Below are positions 21,132-31,866 of a stretch of DNA of 64,000 nt, one piece after another; positions within the stretch are counted from its first letter, which is position 1, and the number at the start of each line of letters is the position of its first letter. A program made the translations under genes and the position numbers. A model generated the notes under the pieces. That model made no database searches. It saw nothing but the letters and a program-made list of their open reading frames with translations, and had not been told where the DNA came from. Location: assembly GCA_949361645.1 (NCBI GenBank), contig OX442417.1, positions 15,905,427-15,969,426 of the forward strand, in the 5' to 3' direction. This stretch comes from Spongilla lacustris (taxonomy: Eukaryota > Porifera > Demospongiae > Spongillida > Spongillidae).

Positions 21132-21203
<72 letters not shown>
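21132..21203. repeat. (TG)n microsatellite in the intron before Roc, locus A
   Basis: About 35 TG units in the intron between the 43-nt exon and the Roc exon. The sister intron in locus B has a longer (AC)n at the corresponding place. Confidence 0.95.
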
Positions 21204-21204
<1 letters not shown>

Positions 21205-21375
21205 ATTTGTGTGTGTGCGCGTAATCTAGGTAGCATTCACTAATTACATCATTATGGGGGGGGGATAAATGGGATAATGCAAGGGGAGGGGTGGAGTCAA
21301 AAAATGTGTGATATAATGTGTGAATGTTCCAGCACACACACACGTGTTCGTTTCCGTAGCTATCATAGCAACCAT

Positions 21376-21981
21376 CATACCAGGGGGTACCTGTACCATA
21401 CCAAGGGGTACCTATACCATACCAGGGGGTACCTGTACCATACCAAGGGGTACCTATACCATACCAGGGGGTACCTGTACCATACCAAGGGGTACCTATA
21501 CCATACCAGGGGGTACCTGTACCATACCAGGGGGTACCTATACCATACCAGGGGGTACCTGTACCATACCAGGGGGTACCTGTACCATACCAGGGGGTAC
21601 CTGTACCATACCAGGGGGTACCTATACCATACCAGGGGGTACCTGTACCATACCAGGGGGTACCTGTACCATACCAGGGGGTACCTGTACCATAACAGGG
21701 GGTACCTGTACCATACCAGGGGGTACCTGTACCATAACAGGGGGTACCTGTACCATACCAGGGGGTACCTGTACCATACCAGGGGGTACCTGTACCATAC
21801 CAGGAGGTACCTGTACCATACCAGGGGGTACCTGTACCATACCAGGGGCTACCTGTACCATACCAGGGGCTATCTGTACCACACCAGGGGCTACCTGTAC
21901 CATACCAGGGGCTACCTGTACCATACCAGGGGCTACCTGTACCATACCAGGGGGTACCTGTACCATACCAGGGGGTACCTC
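21376..21981. repeat. 21-bp intronic minisatellite, locus A
   Basis: About 29 units of ggtacctgtaccatacca plus ggg, with minor variants (ctacctgta, aacaggg). It lies in the intron immediately upstream of the Roc exon. The same 21-bp array (about 12 units) is in the corresponding intron of locus B at 38830-39087. Because 21 is a multiple of three the array is open in several frames, but it is intronic in the model proposed here. Confidence 0.95.
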
Positions 21982-22146
21982 CATAATGATATACAGTTAC
22001 CTATTGTACTTAGATATAGGCCAAGCTATATCAGTATTAAAATGTGTGACTATCACAGTATTTACACTACAGTGATAAGCAATGTACATGTACAGACAAA
22101 ACAAAACCATCTTCCCTGTTCCCACCAAGGTACACACATAACATAC

Positions 22147-22503
22147 CTTTGATCTATGTTCTGCACATTGGGGAAGAGTGTAGCCAGACCTGAAAATACT
22201 CTGGTTAGTACACTTTCATTTGTAGCATGACTTACTTTCCACAGTGATCTTCAAGACCCTCTGACTGCTCCCATCAACCACCAACAGCCTTCCTTCTGAC
22301 AGCAATAGAGAGTCTACATAGGAACACTCAAATGGCATGTCTCCAACATGCTGCCATTTCTGGTCAACAGGATGGAAGGCACAAATGGCAGAGGTATGCT
22401 TTGGGACATCATCCTGGCCTCCAATGGCAAGGAGCACACCATCAACCACACATACAGATGAACCTTTGTATGGTACATCTGGTAGCTGTATCCATGGAGA
22501 TTG
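22147..22503 (-). CDS. Kelch repeat exons 2 and 3, locus A
   Basis: Two exons: 22236-22503 (268 nt, phase 0 in, phase 1 out, donor gtaagt) and 22147-22189 (43 nt, phase 1 in, phase 2 out, donor gtatgt). The larger one holds kelch blades: W at PWIQLPDVPY, the double glycine VLLAIGGQD, a HTSAICAFHP strand, WQHVGDMP, and then RLLVVDGSSQRV. Kelch blades form a beta-propeller for protein binding. The 43-nt exon leads in the correct phase into the Roc exon, supporting one continuous kelch-Roc gene. Confidence 0.75.
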
Positions 22504-23389
<886 letters not shown>

Positions 23390-24018
23390 TACATGCAGTC
23401 TAAGAATGGCTTGATGGGAGGACTACCATGTACACCTACACATACATGCAGTCTAAGGATGGCTTGATGGGAGGACTACCATGTACACCTACACATACAT
23501 GCAGTCTAAGGATGGCTTGATGGGAGGACTACCATGTACACCTACACATACATGCAGTCTAAGGATGGCTTGATGGGAGGACTACCATGTACACCTACAC
23601 ATACATGCAGTCTAAGGATGGCTTGATAGAAGGACTACCATGTACACCTACACATACATGCAGTCTAAGGATGGCTTGATGGGAGGACTACCATGTACAC
23701 CTACACATACATGCAGTCTAAGGATGGCTTGATGGGAGGACTACCATGTACACCTACACATACATGCAGTCTAAGGATGGCTTGATGGGAGGACTACCAT
23801 GTACACCTACACATACATGCAGTCTAAGGATGGCTTGATGGGAGGACTACCATGTACACCTACACATACATGCAGTCTAAGGATGGCTTGATGGGAGGAC
23901 TACCATGTACACCTACACATACATGCAGTCTAAGGATGGCTTGATGGGAGGACTACCATGTACACCTACACATACATGCAGTCTAAGGATGGCCTGATGG
24001 GAGGACTACCATGTACAC

Positions 24019-25059
24019 CAGTGGCGGCGGAACCGGTCAGGCCAACCAGGCCATGGCCTGACCAATCTTGGACCAGAGCTCATTAAATATTCAATTTTTT
24101 TGTAAACGTAATTCGAGTATACGTAATGTGCGTATAAACGTACGCGCGCGATGGTATATCAGCTAGTGTAACATATATTTACTACGTATACGTAATGGTA
24201 TTGTGTTCGGTAAATAGTATGGCAGGCTCTTGGAGCATCGCCGCTATGAGGCGTGCGCTGTACCCTCACTACCAACGGCCTGTGTTAGTGTGCCTTTGTT
24301 TCTGTATTTGGTACTAAGTGCAAGTACGTGATACAAAATTAAAAGCTATTATTAATATACGTAAAACATGCAAGTTTTAGCTTGGAGTTAGCAGCATTAC
24401 AATATAGTCTGCGAGTAATATTCACAGAAAATCTGACAGTATGGCAGCTAGCAGCGATTGTCGATGTGTCGAAGGTTCATCATCTGCCGATAAAATATGT
24501 CTTTCTGAAGCGTTCTCTTGGTACGAAGAGCTAGCAGATCATGCCAGTAAATATGGTTCAATTCCTGCATGGCCATGGCTGCATTACAATGAAGGTCAGG
24601 ATATCGATGCTGCATGCTTCTATTGTGCACCACTGATCTGTTGTCAGAATGAAAGTCGAAGCGAGATGTAACTGCAAAATGAGATCCATCATTTGTAAGC
24701 TATCATAAAGTTTCTAGATATTATAGTAGACTCAGTACCTTGATTTAATGCCATTTTATTTCAGACCTCTAGAGGCTTTTGATCCTTCAATTCTGCGCGA
24801 TGCGTCGAGTTAAATCGTACATACGATCCAAAATGACACATGCAGGATCGGCTGAATCATTTCATGATCATGATTTCACTGACATCGCAAAGGGGGTTGC
24901 TATAGTGCGAATGGATGCGGAAAACAAACATTTGGTCACTTCAATTGATTTATCATCTTGTTAATGTATTAAAATGTGTGGTGTGGGCGTGGCATGCTAG
25001 GTGTGGCATACATTAATTATTAAATGGGCCTGACCAATCAAAATAACCTTCCGCCGCCT
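24019..25059 (+). mobile_element. hAT-type transposon with TTF zinc finger, inserted in the minisatellite
   Basis: Ends share the inverted core GGCGGCGGAA / TTCCGCCGCC. The 8-bp direct repeat ATGTACAC flanks it (24011-24018 and 25060-25067), and removing the element and one repeat restores the 53-bp unit. Ends are flanked by ggtcaggcca / gggcctgacc-type subterminal sequence. It is about 1.04 kb and carries two remnants of one transposase, so it is internally deleted. It belongs to a different hAT lineage from the CAGTGTTGCCGCG elements in this window. Confidence 0.9.
24441..24964 (+). pseudogene. Remnants of a TTF-finger hAT transposase (N and C ends)
   Basis: 24441-24671 opens with ATG and contains WPWLHYNEGQDIDAACFYC, the TTF-type finger pattern (PWLxY then CxxC) seen at the N-terminus of ZMYM/KIAA1586-type transposases. 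After a gap, 24779-24964 contains AMRRVKSYIRSKMTHA, like the end of the hAT dimerisation domain (xxRxKTYLRSTM). The catalytic middle is gone. Confidence 0.7.
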
Positions 25060-25719
25060 ATGTACACCTACACATACATGCAGTCTAAGGATGGCTTGAT
25101 GGGAGGACTACCATGTACACCTACACATACATGCAGTCTAAGGATGGCTTGATGGGAGGACTACCATGTACACCTACACATGCAGTCTAAGGATGGCTTG
25201 ATGGGAGGACTACCATGTACACCTACACAATACATGCAGTCTAAGGATGGCTTGATGGGAGGACTACCATGTACACCTACACATACATGCAGTCTAAGGA
25301 TGGCTTGATGGGAGGACTACCATGTACACCTACACATACATGCAGTCTAAGGATGGCTTGATGGGAGGACTACCATGTACACCTACACATACACACTCAT
25401 ACACTACAGTGTGCATGTGTGGACATCATTGGTGTGTGCCCATGTGTGAAGCACACACCACACAACACGTACACAGCTCTAACATCAGCGTGCACACGAT
25501 GGAGACGCTTGTGTGTGTGTGTGTGTCCCCATCAGCAGTGTCGCTGGAGCATGCGTCCTCACCATGTGTGTGTGTGTCTCTATGCTCTGAGCGTGGACTG
25601 GTAGGTGTGTGGCATGTGTGCGTGTGTGTAGTACTGTGGTGTGTGTGTCCCACAGGTCAGCTACACACACACACACTAAACAAAGGGACAGAGATGCAAC
25701 ACAATGCTCAGTGGCTCAC

Positions 25720-26266
25720 CAGGTCATTGATGTTGGCACACCACATAGCTGTGGCCATGCCCGAACCTCCCATCACGAAGACCAGGTCTCCATTTACCAC
25801 TGCTGACATGGCCACACATGGCTTAGGTAGTGATGGTCCATAGTGCCAGGTCTGTGTCTTCCCATCAAATACTTGGACATCAGCTAACCAGCTCTGGCCA
25901 TCACCTTACCACCAGACCACCCCCACCAACACTAACTACACAGGACGCCACACACCCTACCAACATGTCTGACATGAGGGACCACCTTCCTCCTCTCCAC
26001 ACCATCACCTTCTTATTACACACACCATCAACCTTCCTACCTCCCACCATCACTAACCTTCCTCCACATACACCTAGTGTGCCTCCTAGCTCAACACCAT
26101 CAGTCCATCTCTTCCACTTATCCTTCTCTAACCTGTACGCCACTCCTCCTCCTGCTCCTAGTCCTCCTCGTCCCCACACAACCCTACCCTCCACCTCCAC
26201 CAGACCACCACCCCACACTGCTCGACCACCTCGCTCTGGAATTTGACATGTTTCAAAGCGAAACAT
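25720..26266 (-). CDS. Kelch repeat exon 1, locus A, with a frame change
   Basis: Runs from an ATG at 26266 (just after an acceptor-like ctttag) to a gtgagc donor at 25719, phase 0. It shows kelch strands: GGTLGVCGGRLVMVGGRK, then WSLMSDMLVGCVASCVV, DGQSWLADVQVFDGK, WHYGPSLPKP and LVFVMGGSG. A single extra base near 25898 (GTGGTAAGGTGATGG) throws the reading frame between the second and third blade. So this exon is either recently disabled, misassembled, or spliced differently. The last residues (CANINDL) continue sensibly into the next kelch exon. Confidence 0.65.
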
Positions 26267-26595
26267 TTTCTAAAGAAAAGAAATTATTAATAGTCAATTC
26301 ACAGACAGCACCACCTTCGTTTGTGAACCTAGCTAGCTCTTACGCACAACAGGTCCCCACCACACACACTTCACGCTTCTCTTTACTACATCGCACACTA
26401 CCAACGGCTACCTGCTTCGTGGCCACAGGTAAGGAGGCCTCTTATGGCCCAACGGGGACATCCCAAACAGAGCATTTCGAGCACTACACTAGGCCATATT
26501 GGCTACCTCGCACCACGAGGCTCTCAAGCTATGCCTAATGGCGAGGCTGGCTACCTCAGGCTAATGGGAAGTGATCTTTTTGCTAATCGCAGGCT
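26267..26595. other. 5' flank of the kelch gene, no clear gene
   Basis: Plus-strand frames are open but show no family resemblance. A promoter for the kelch-Roc gene could lie here, yet no TATA or initiator could be singled out. There is a pyrimidine-rich tract ending ctttag on the minus strand just before the ATG at 26266. Confidence 0.35.
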
Positions 26596-26709
26596 ATATA
26601 CTAGTACTACCAGTAGTAGTAGTACTAGTACTACTACTACTAGTACTAGTAATAGTAGTAGTAGTATACTAGTAGTAGTAGTAGTACTAGTAGTAGTAGT
26701 AGTAACTAG

Positions 26710-26747
<38 letters not shown>

Positions 26748-26748
26748 T

Positions 26749-26831
<83 letters not shown>

Positions 26832-26896
26832 GTAGTACTAGTACTACTACTAGTAGTACTAGTACTAGTAGTAGTAGTACTAGTACTACTAGTACT
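26596..26896. repeat. (ACT/AGT)n compound trinucleotide microsatellite
   Basis: Perfect ACT runs in the centre flanked by alternating ACT and AGT blocks. Because AGT is the complement of ACT, the ends can pair with the centre and each other, so the whole region is strongly self-complementary. Long Thr/Ser/Val frames across it are artefacts. Confidence 0.95.
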
Positions 26897-27371
26897 ACCG
26901 TAAAGTACCTATTAGAAACCCCCCTCCGCCCCCAACGTGAGAGATTGAAAAAAATGCCTTTTATAATCACCGTATCTCAGTAACCATTTACGCTAGCGCT
27001 TACCTTTTTCGAACTTTTGGAGGACTACCATTTCTTTCCAGGAAAAAGTCCCCGTTTGGCATCGCACTGAAATGAATTACGTTTGAAAAGGAGGTCAGAA
27101 AACTTAAACTACCTGGTTCGGGACAGCCATATCTTTCGAACCGCTCGTCTCCAAATGCGGAAATTCGGTGTATATATATACAAAGTAACAACATCCACGT
27201 ATTTTTGTCGCACTTACCTTATACAGTACTTGGTGGTGGTAAACATCGGGCCGCCATCTTTTAAGTTGGGTTACGTTGCAGCTAAATACCGGTAGGCCCT
27301 ATTCCGAATCATGTCTATACTTTACATAGTCTTAGAGATGGAATACAGTGTAGCTTGAGATTGATGGACAT
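26897..27371. other. Unassigned interval with possible repeat debris
   Basis: Contains phrases such as gccatatctttcgaaccgct, reminiscent of dispersed repeat R2 but not clearly homologous. No gene or RNA was seen. Confidence 0.4.
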
Positions 27372-27462
27372 AGTCTCGTCCCCAGCCTGATATGCATTCG
27401 CAATTGCGTAGCGGTGATGTAATCCATCCGCTACTGCCGTATGTGAGTCTGGAGACGAGATT
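27372..27462. mobile_element. Short foldback MITE (TCTCGTCCCCAG ends)
   Basis: Starts tctcgtccccag and ends ctggagacgaga, which is close to its reverse complement. Inner segment gcgtagcggtgatgtaatcc is the inverse of the block in the element near 4971-5050. Confidence 0.7.
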
Positions 27463-27468
27463 ACACGT

Positions 27469-27605
27469 TCTGATATGAAAAGGTATACCCTGAGAAAGTT
27501 AGTGGTATATAGGATTTGAAAGCAATGGTGGAAGGGAACAAACCTTATCCATTCAAAACCTATATATCACTAACTTTCTCAGGGCGAATGGTTTTAGATC
27601 TTGTT
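27469..27605. mobile_element. Deleted copy of the ACAAGATATAAAA MITE family
   Basis: Short hairpin with arms ccctgagaaagttagtggta and taccactaac-like complement, ending agatcttgt. Matches the arms of the element at 4121-4392 but lacks most of its centre. Confidence 0.75.
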
Positions 27606-27721
27606 TCATTCATTTTTTTTTGACTATACTAGTAGTAGTATACTGTACTGTTACAACCCATATAACAAAATGCAGGCGTTGTATAGACCCCTTGCCGTGT
27701 CATCCCTAGTCTCGTGCCCAG

Positions 27722-28647
27722 ATTGTGAGGGGAAGGGTTGGACGTAACATAGGAACGGGCATGCCTGGACCTATGGCAGGAGTAGGCAGGCCTGTGCGCA
27801 CTGGTAGGGCTGCACGTGTGGGAGGCCTCAGAGGATTGGTCGGAGGGAAACTTGGTCTAAATGGACTCATTGGAGGAAAAGCTGGGCTCATTGGAGGGGA
27901 TGTTGGGCTCATTGGAGGGGATGGTACTTCAGTTGGAGAGAAGGTTACTCTCAGTGGACTGGTTGGGGGAGAAGCCATTGACATCCTTGTAGAGGGAGGC
28001 AGCTTTTCAGATGTTGAGTTAGCAAATGGGTCAGCCATTGTCCTTCTGGCAGGCATGAAAGGTGGCTGCAAAGGACGGGGTGCTGTGGTGGGCGGGGCTG
28101 CAGTAGGCGGGGCCAATCCCTTTGGTTCCTGCTGTACTACTGGAGCTGGGATGGCAGTTCCAATTGGAGGAAGAGGAGCACCCCCTATGGGTGGGAGGGG
28201 AATGCCCCCTATGGGTGGGAGGGGTGCACCTCCAATGGTAGAGATAGGTTTGCGGGACTCAGGAGGAGTTGGCCCCGCCTCCTCATGCAGTCCCTCGGAG
28301 CTTCCCCTAGTGCTGGAGTCATCTTCTGAGGAGGTAGCGGGAGGGGTCTTCTTTGGGGCCTGCTTCCCCCCGCTGGGGCCCTTCCCCTTCTCCCTGTTCC
28401 AGGATAAGGCGTCTTGGGGGGCAAGCAGGGCTGATAGCTTAGCCTCCACATGCAGAGGCTCCAGTCTGGCTGGCTTCAAGCTTTGGGCCTTTGGCAAGGG
28501 CACAGTTGGATCTGCCTTTTCACCCTGGAGTGCCTTCATTGCCAGAATGTTAACCTTGGGGTCCTTCAGTAGGCGAAGGGTGGTGCGAGGGTCTGAGATG
28601 GAAGCAGCAGCCTTTGGAGCTCCTGTGGTGGGTATTGAGAGAGGACC
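27722..28647 (-). CDS. Cytoplasmic proline-rich tail of repeat receptor (last exon, 3' truncated)
   Basis: Entered through acceptor cctccccag at 28648, in frame with the preceding exon across a 65-nt intron (28648-28712). The roughly 300 residues are rich in Pro, Ser and Thr with tandem PPMSP and PPIGG motifs, likely SH3/WW-binding and disordered. Homology to the tail at 17.5 kb stops at 27722, where sequence switches to the end of a short MITE (tctcgtgcccag). The natural C-terminus of about 50 residues is missing here, and the frame stops within a few codons of the junction. Confidence 0.75.
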
Positions 28648-28712
28648 CTGGGGAGGGGAGGAGGGAAAGAGATGACAGTGAAGTGTGTTAAGACAACACC
28701 TGGTGTCCTTAC

Positions 28713-31280
28713 CAATGCAGCAGGAGGGAGTTGGGGAACAGTTCTGGTACCAGGCACCTGATCTGGTATGGACTGGAGGTCCGGAAGGACAGTGGGAATG
28801 CAGGGTTGGGAACGTGGCAAGAACAAACGTTGCTGTGGCAACGGAGGAAGGTTTTCTACATCTGGAGCAGCAGTAGCAGGTTGAATGACTGCCGAGTCCC
28901 CAGACCTAACAGTCTTCTGCTGCTCCCCAAATGGATCTACAACAGTCCTCATGGCAAGTGTGTCTGGTGGCTTGGACCAGATCTTGGCCTCTCCATCGTC
29001 CTTCTTAACAGCCTTACCAGGGGCAAAGGTGTCCTTCTTCCATCGCTGGACCACACGAAGGGCCTCCTTCCTCTGGCTCTTCAGCTTGTACTGTCTGTAG
29101 CAGAAGAAGACCACCACCAGGATGACCACAATGGCCACCACACAGAAGATGGCTATGATGATGGCACCATAGGTGGGCAGGGAGGGTGCTGAGCCTGCTG
29201 TGATGGTGTTGGTGACGGTGTCAAAGGAGCCCCCAAAGCCAGACACGCTTTGGTTAACTCTGCAAGGCAGCTTGTTCTGAGAGCAGATGCCCACAGACAC
29301 ACCGGCTCCATCGCAGAGATGGGTCCCCACACAGCGCGCTGGTGTAGACCCCAGATAGGCTGAGATTGGCTTTTGAAATGAGTCGTAGTTCTGATTAAAG
29401 GTGAGGCTGGAGGGGCTGGGGGACGGGTCCACCACTGTGATCTGGAGGGAGCTACCATCAAGCCACTGCCCTGTGTAGTCACCCCCAAGTGAAGGGGTGA
29501 AGGTCAGAATCTTGTTCAGATCAGTCTTGGTGGACACAGGTGGCTGGTTCGTGAGTGAGTCAAAATAGATGGTGACAGTGTCCCCTTTGCCATACACTTT
29601 GTCTGCCGGGGGATTGCCCGCCAACACCCCGATGATTATGGGGGTGAGGGCATCGTCCCCCTCCACCAGCACTTGGAATGGACTGCTGCTGGGGGCAGAG
29701 GGATGTGAAATGAGGGCGGCTTGTGACACAATACTAGCCAGCGTATCCCAATTAAAGCCCCCCTGGGCTGCAGTGGACAGCAGATTTGTATCACTGACCG
29801 TTGGACTGGTAAAAGTGCTGATTCTAAACACCACTTCAGACGACACAGGCTCTTGGTAGTTAGAGGTGGGTGTGGTTAAAGAGCGCTTGGCAACAGAGGC
29901 AGAGGTAAGACCAGCCATGATGCCTACCTGGTATGCATACAGTTCGTTGGCATCTATCCCGTTGGCCAGGTAGTCGGAGCAGCCATCGATCTCCAGCTCT
30001 ATCCCGTAGCCCAGTGGGGACAGGTCCAGCACATCTGTGGTCTGGGAGGCACACAGCTGGCTCAGTTGGAAGTAGGAGAGAGCCTGTTGCAGGAGCAGCA
30101 CGAGGCGGGTGCCCTGGAAGAGCAGTACCCCAGCGTAGTCCTGGAGCACATGGCTCTCCACCAGGTCATTCCTCACCACTACCACCATCACATTGGGGAG
30201 GGTGCTACCAAAGCTCCCTGTAAGGCCTGGGGAGGTGGAGTTGGCCTGCAGCGAGGTGGCATCTGCCGTGAGGAGGCAGTAGGGGTCCACCGGCTGGTTG
30301 GATAGCTTGCTGCATGGACCCCTGTTCTGATTAACTGACACCGTCCACACCCCTACGGCTATCTCATGCTGTGAAGTGCTTGAAAATGGCTGAGGGTAAC
30401 CTTCATCAGTGATGTTTATTTGGAAATGTGTTTGATCAAGCCACGCCCCTTTGTAGGCATCCGTCACCAATGTGGTGTTGATGAAGGGAACTGCAAAGTC
30501 AAAGACCATGTCCACCTCTGAGGTGTTGAGGATGTATTTGGTGCTGTTCATAGGGGGCATGTTGGTGGCCTCGTCAAAGGTTATCAAGATCGTGTCACCT
30601 CTGGATATCTTTGTGTCAGCTGCCCCACCTGGTGTGGCACTCACTGCACTGATGCTAGGGGCTGGCTTGGACACCAACACCTGCACACTGGCCACAGAGC
30701 ACTTGGGCAAGGAGCCATTGTGGGCCACAGAGCACACCTGATAACTGAACTGCTCGTAGCCAGAGTAACTGGAGAAAGGTTTGTAGGTGATGGTGCCCCG
30801 CCCATATGGGGCCTCAGCTATGACCTGGGCCACACCATGGGTGGGGAGGGTCACAAGGGTGAGGGAGTGCTCATCTATGCTCGAGGTGTTATGGAGGTTG
30901 AAAAGGGTTAAGTTGAGCTTCTGCAGCCAGGCTAAGTAGCTCTGCAGGTCGTTGAGGTCAAAGATGGCCGCACTCTGGTTACGGTACCAGTACACACTGC
31001 CATTATAAACAGCCAAGTCATCAAAAGGTCTGAAGGTGTGGCTGCCCCCAAAAGCCACCACAGCTGTCAGGGTCTGAAGAGTGGGCAGGTGGTCCACGCC
31101 TATCACATATATGGTCACCATGGCAACACTGCAAGCTATCCTTGCAGAGGTGGGCCCCACCCTCTTCTGCTGCAGGGTGCAGTTGAGGGGGAGGGGCCGT
31201 CCCAATTCTGCTGCCCAGGTGGGGTCACAGGGGTCACACACAGAGTAGGTGAAGCTGTCCACACCCACGTACCCACTGGG
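28713..31280 (-). CDS. Repeat receptor: membrane-proximal ectodomain, transmembrane segment, tail start
   Basis: Long open stretch ending at a gtaagg donor (28712). The ectodomain has two or more related units of about 100-200 residues with the pattern GDTxxIxFDxxTNxPP followed by WLDxxxLQI. Cys residues cluster just before the membrane (CVGTHLCDG...CSQNKLPC). Many NxT/S sites are present. A strong transmembrane helix (AIIIAIFCVVAIVVILVVVF) lies at about 29100-29180, followed by basic YRQYKLKSQRK, which sets the inside. The unit type occurs in other large extracellular proteins, but I cannot name the ligand. The 5' side joins the next block through a frame change in a run of seven C at about 31280. 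Confidence 0.75.
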
Positions 31281-31866
31281 GGGGTGCATAGGTGGTGATC
31301 CCGTGGGTGTTGTACACGCGAAGGGCCCCACCCCTGGAGGTGATGCCCAGGCTGCTGTAGGCTCCAGTGGTGGTATTGACTATGCTGAACAGCAGGGTGC
31401 CCAGGATGCTGTCTTGGGGGGTCTCGCTATCTCTGACGTAGTCGTACAGAGCAATGAGGTCAAAGTCATCCTCATCAGAGTAGTGAGTGAAGTTGAGGGC
31501 CACAGGGGGGCGGTTCACGTTCTGTATCACCACGGTAATGTTGCCAAGGGAGCAGCCATGGTTACTGTCACAGGCCTGTATGTAGATGTAGTCTATGCTG
31601 TAGTAGGCTGGGGCAGGCTGGTAGGAGACGTTGCCTGTGCTGGCACTGTAGTAGGCCAGGCCGTGGGCAGGGACTGCTGCAATGCTGGTGCCATTGAGGG
31701 GTGGGGTGCCATCTTCAACGTCAGAGAGCTTTGCCGAGATGTTCAAAGTTGTGTTTGTAGTCTGGTCCTCCAGGACGTACATGACAGCGGGGGAGAAGGT
31801 GGGGAGGTGGTTGAGGAACTTCACACAGATGTAGATGGTGGCTGTCTGGCACTTGGGGACATCAAG
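31281..31866 (-). CDS. Repeat receptor: middle ectodomain block
   Basis: About 195 codons with cadherin-like/VCBS-type tandem repeats: VLEDQTTNTTLNISAKLSDVED, IDYIYIQACDSNHGC and IQNVNRPPVALNF. The NRPP/NDPP motif ends each unit of about 100 residues, as in tandem-95 and related bacterial-type adhesion repeats. Its frame differs by one base from both neighbours (at about 31866 and about 31280), with no intron signals at either point. The second shift is in a homopolymer, which suggests a sequencing error or recent decay. Confidence 0.65.

Larger units (their letters stand above)
23390..25393. repeat. 53-bp minisatellite, split by a hAT insertion
   Basis: Unit of 53 bp (catgcagtctaaggatggct ... 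ctacacata). About 12 units lie before 24018 and about 6 after 25060, nearly homogeneous, which suggests recent expansion or conversion. The two arrays are one array interrupted by a transposon. Located in the kelch intron. Confidence 0.95.

Noticed and set aside
21277..22152. 291-codon frame with a YLYHTRG heptad, and its partners in other frames
   Set aside because: A 21-bp minisatellite is open in many frames, and it sits in an intron defined by phase-compatible exons on the other strand.
23390..25393. CRISPR-like regular repeats
   Set aside because: Units are contiguous 53-bp direct repeats with no unique spacers, in a eukaryotic intron; this is a minisatellite.
26444..26983. Thr/Ser-rich and Val/Leu-rich open frames across the ACT/AGT array
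   Set aside because: Explained wholly by the trinucleotide microsatellite.
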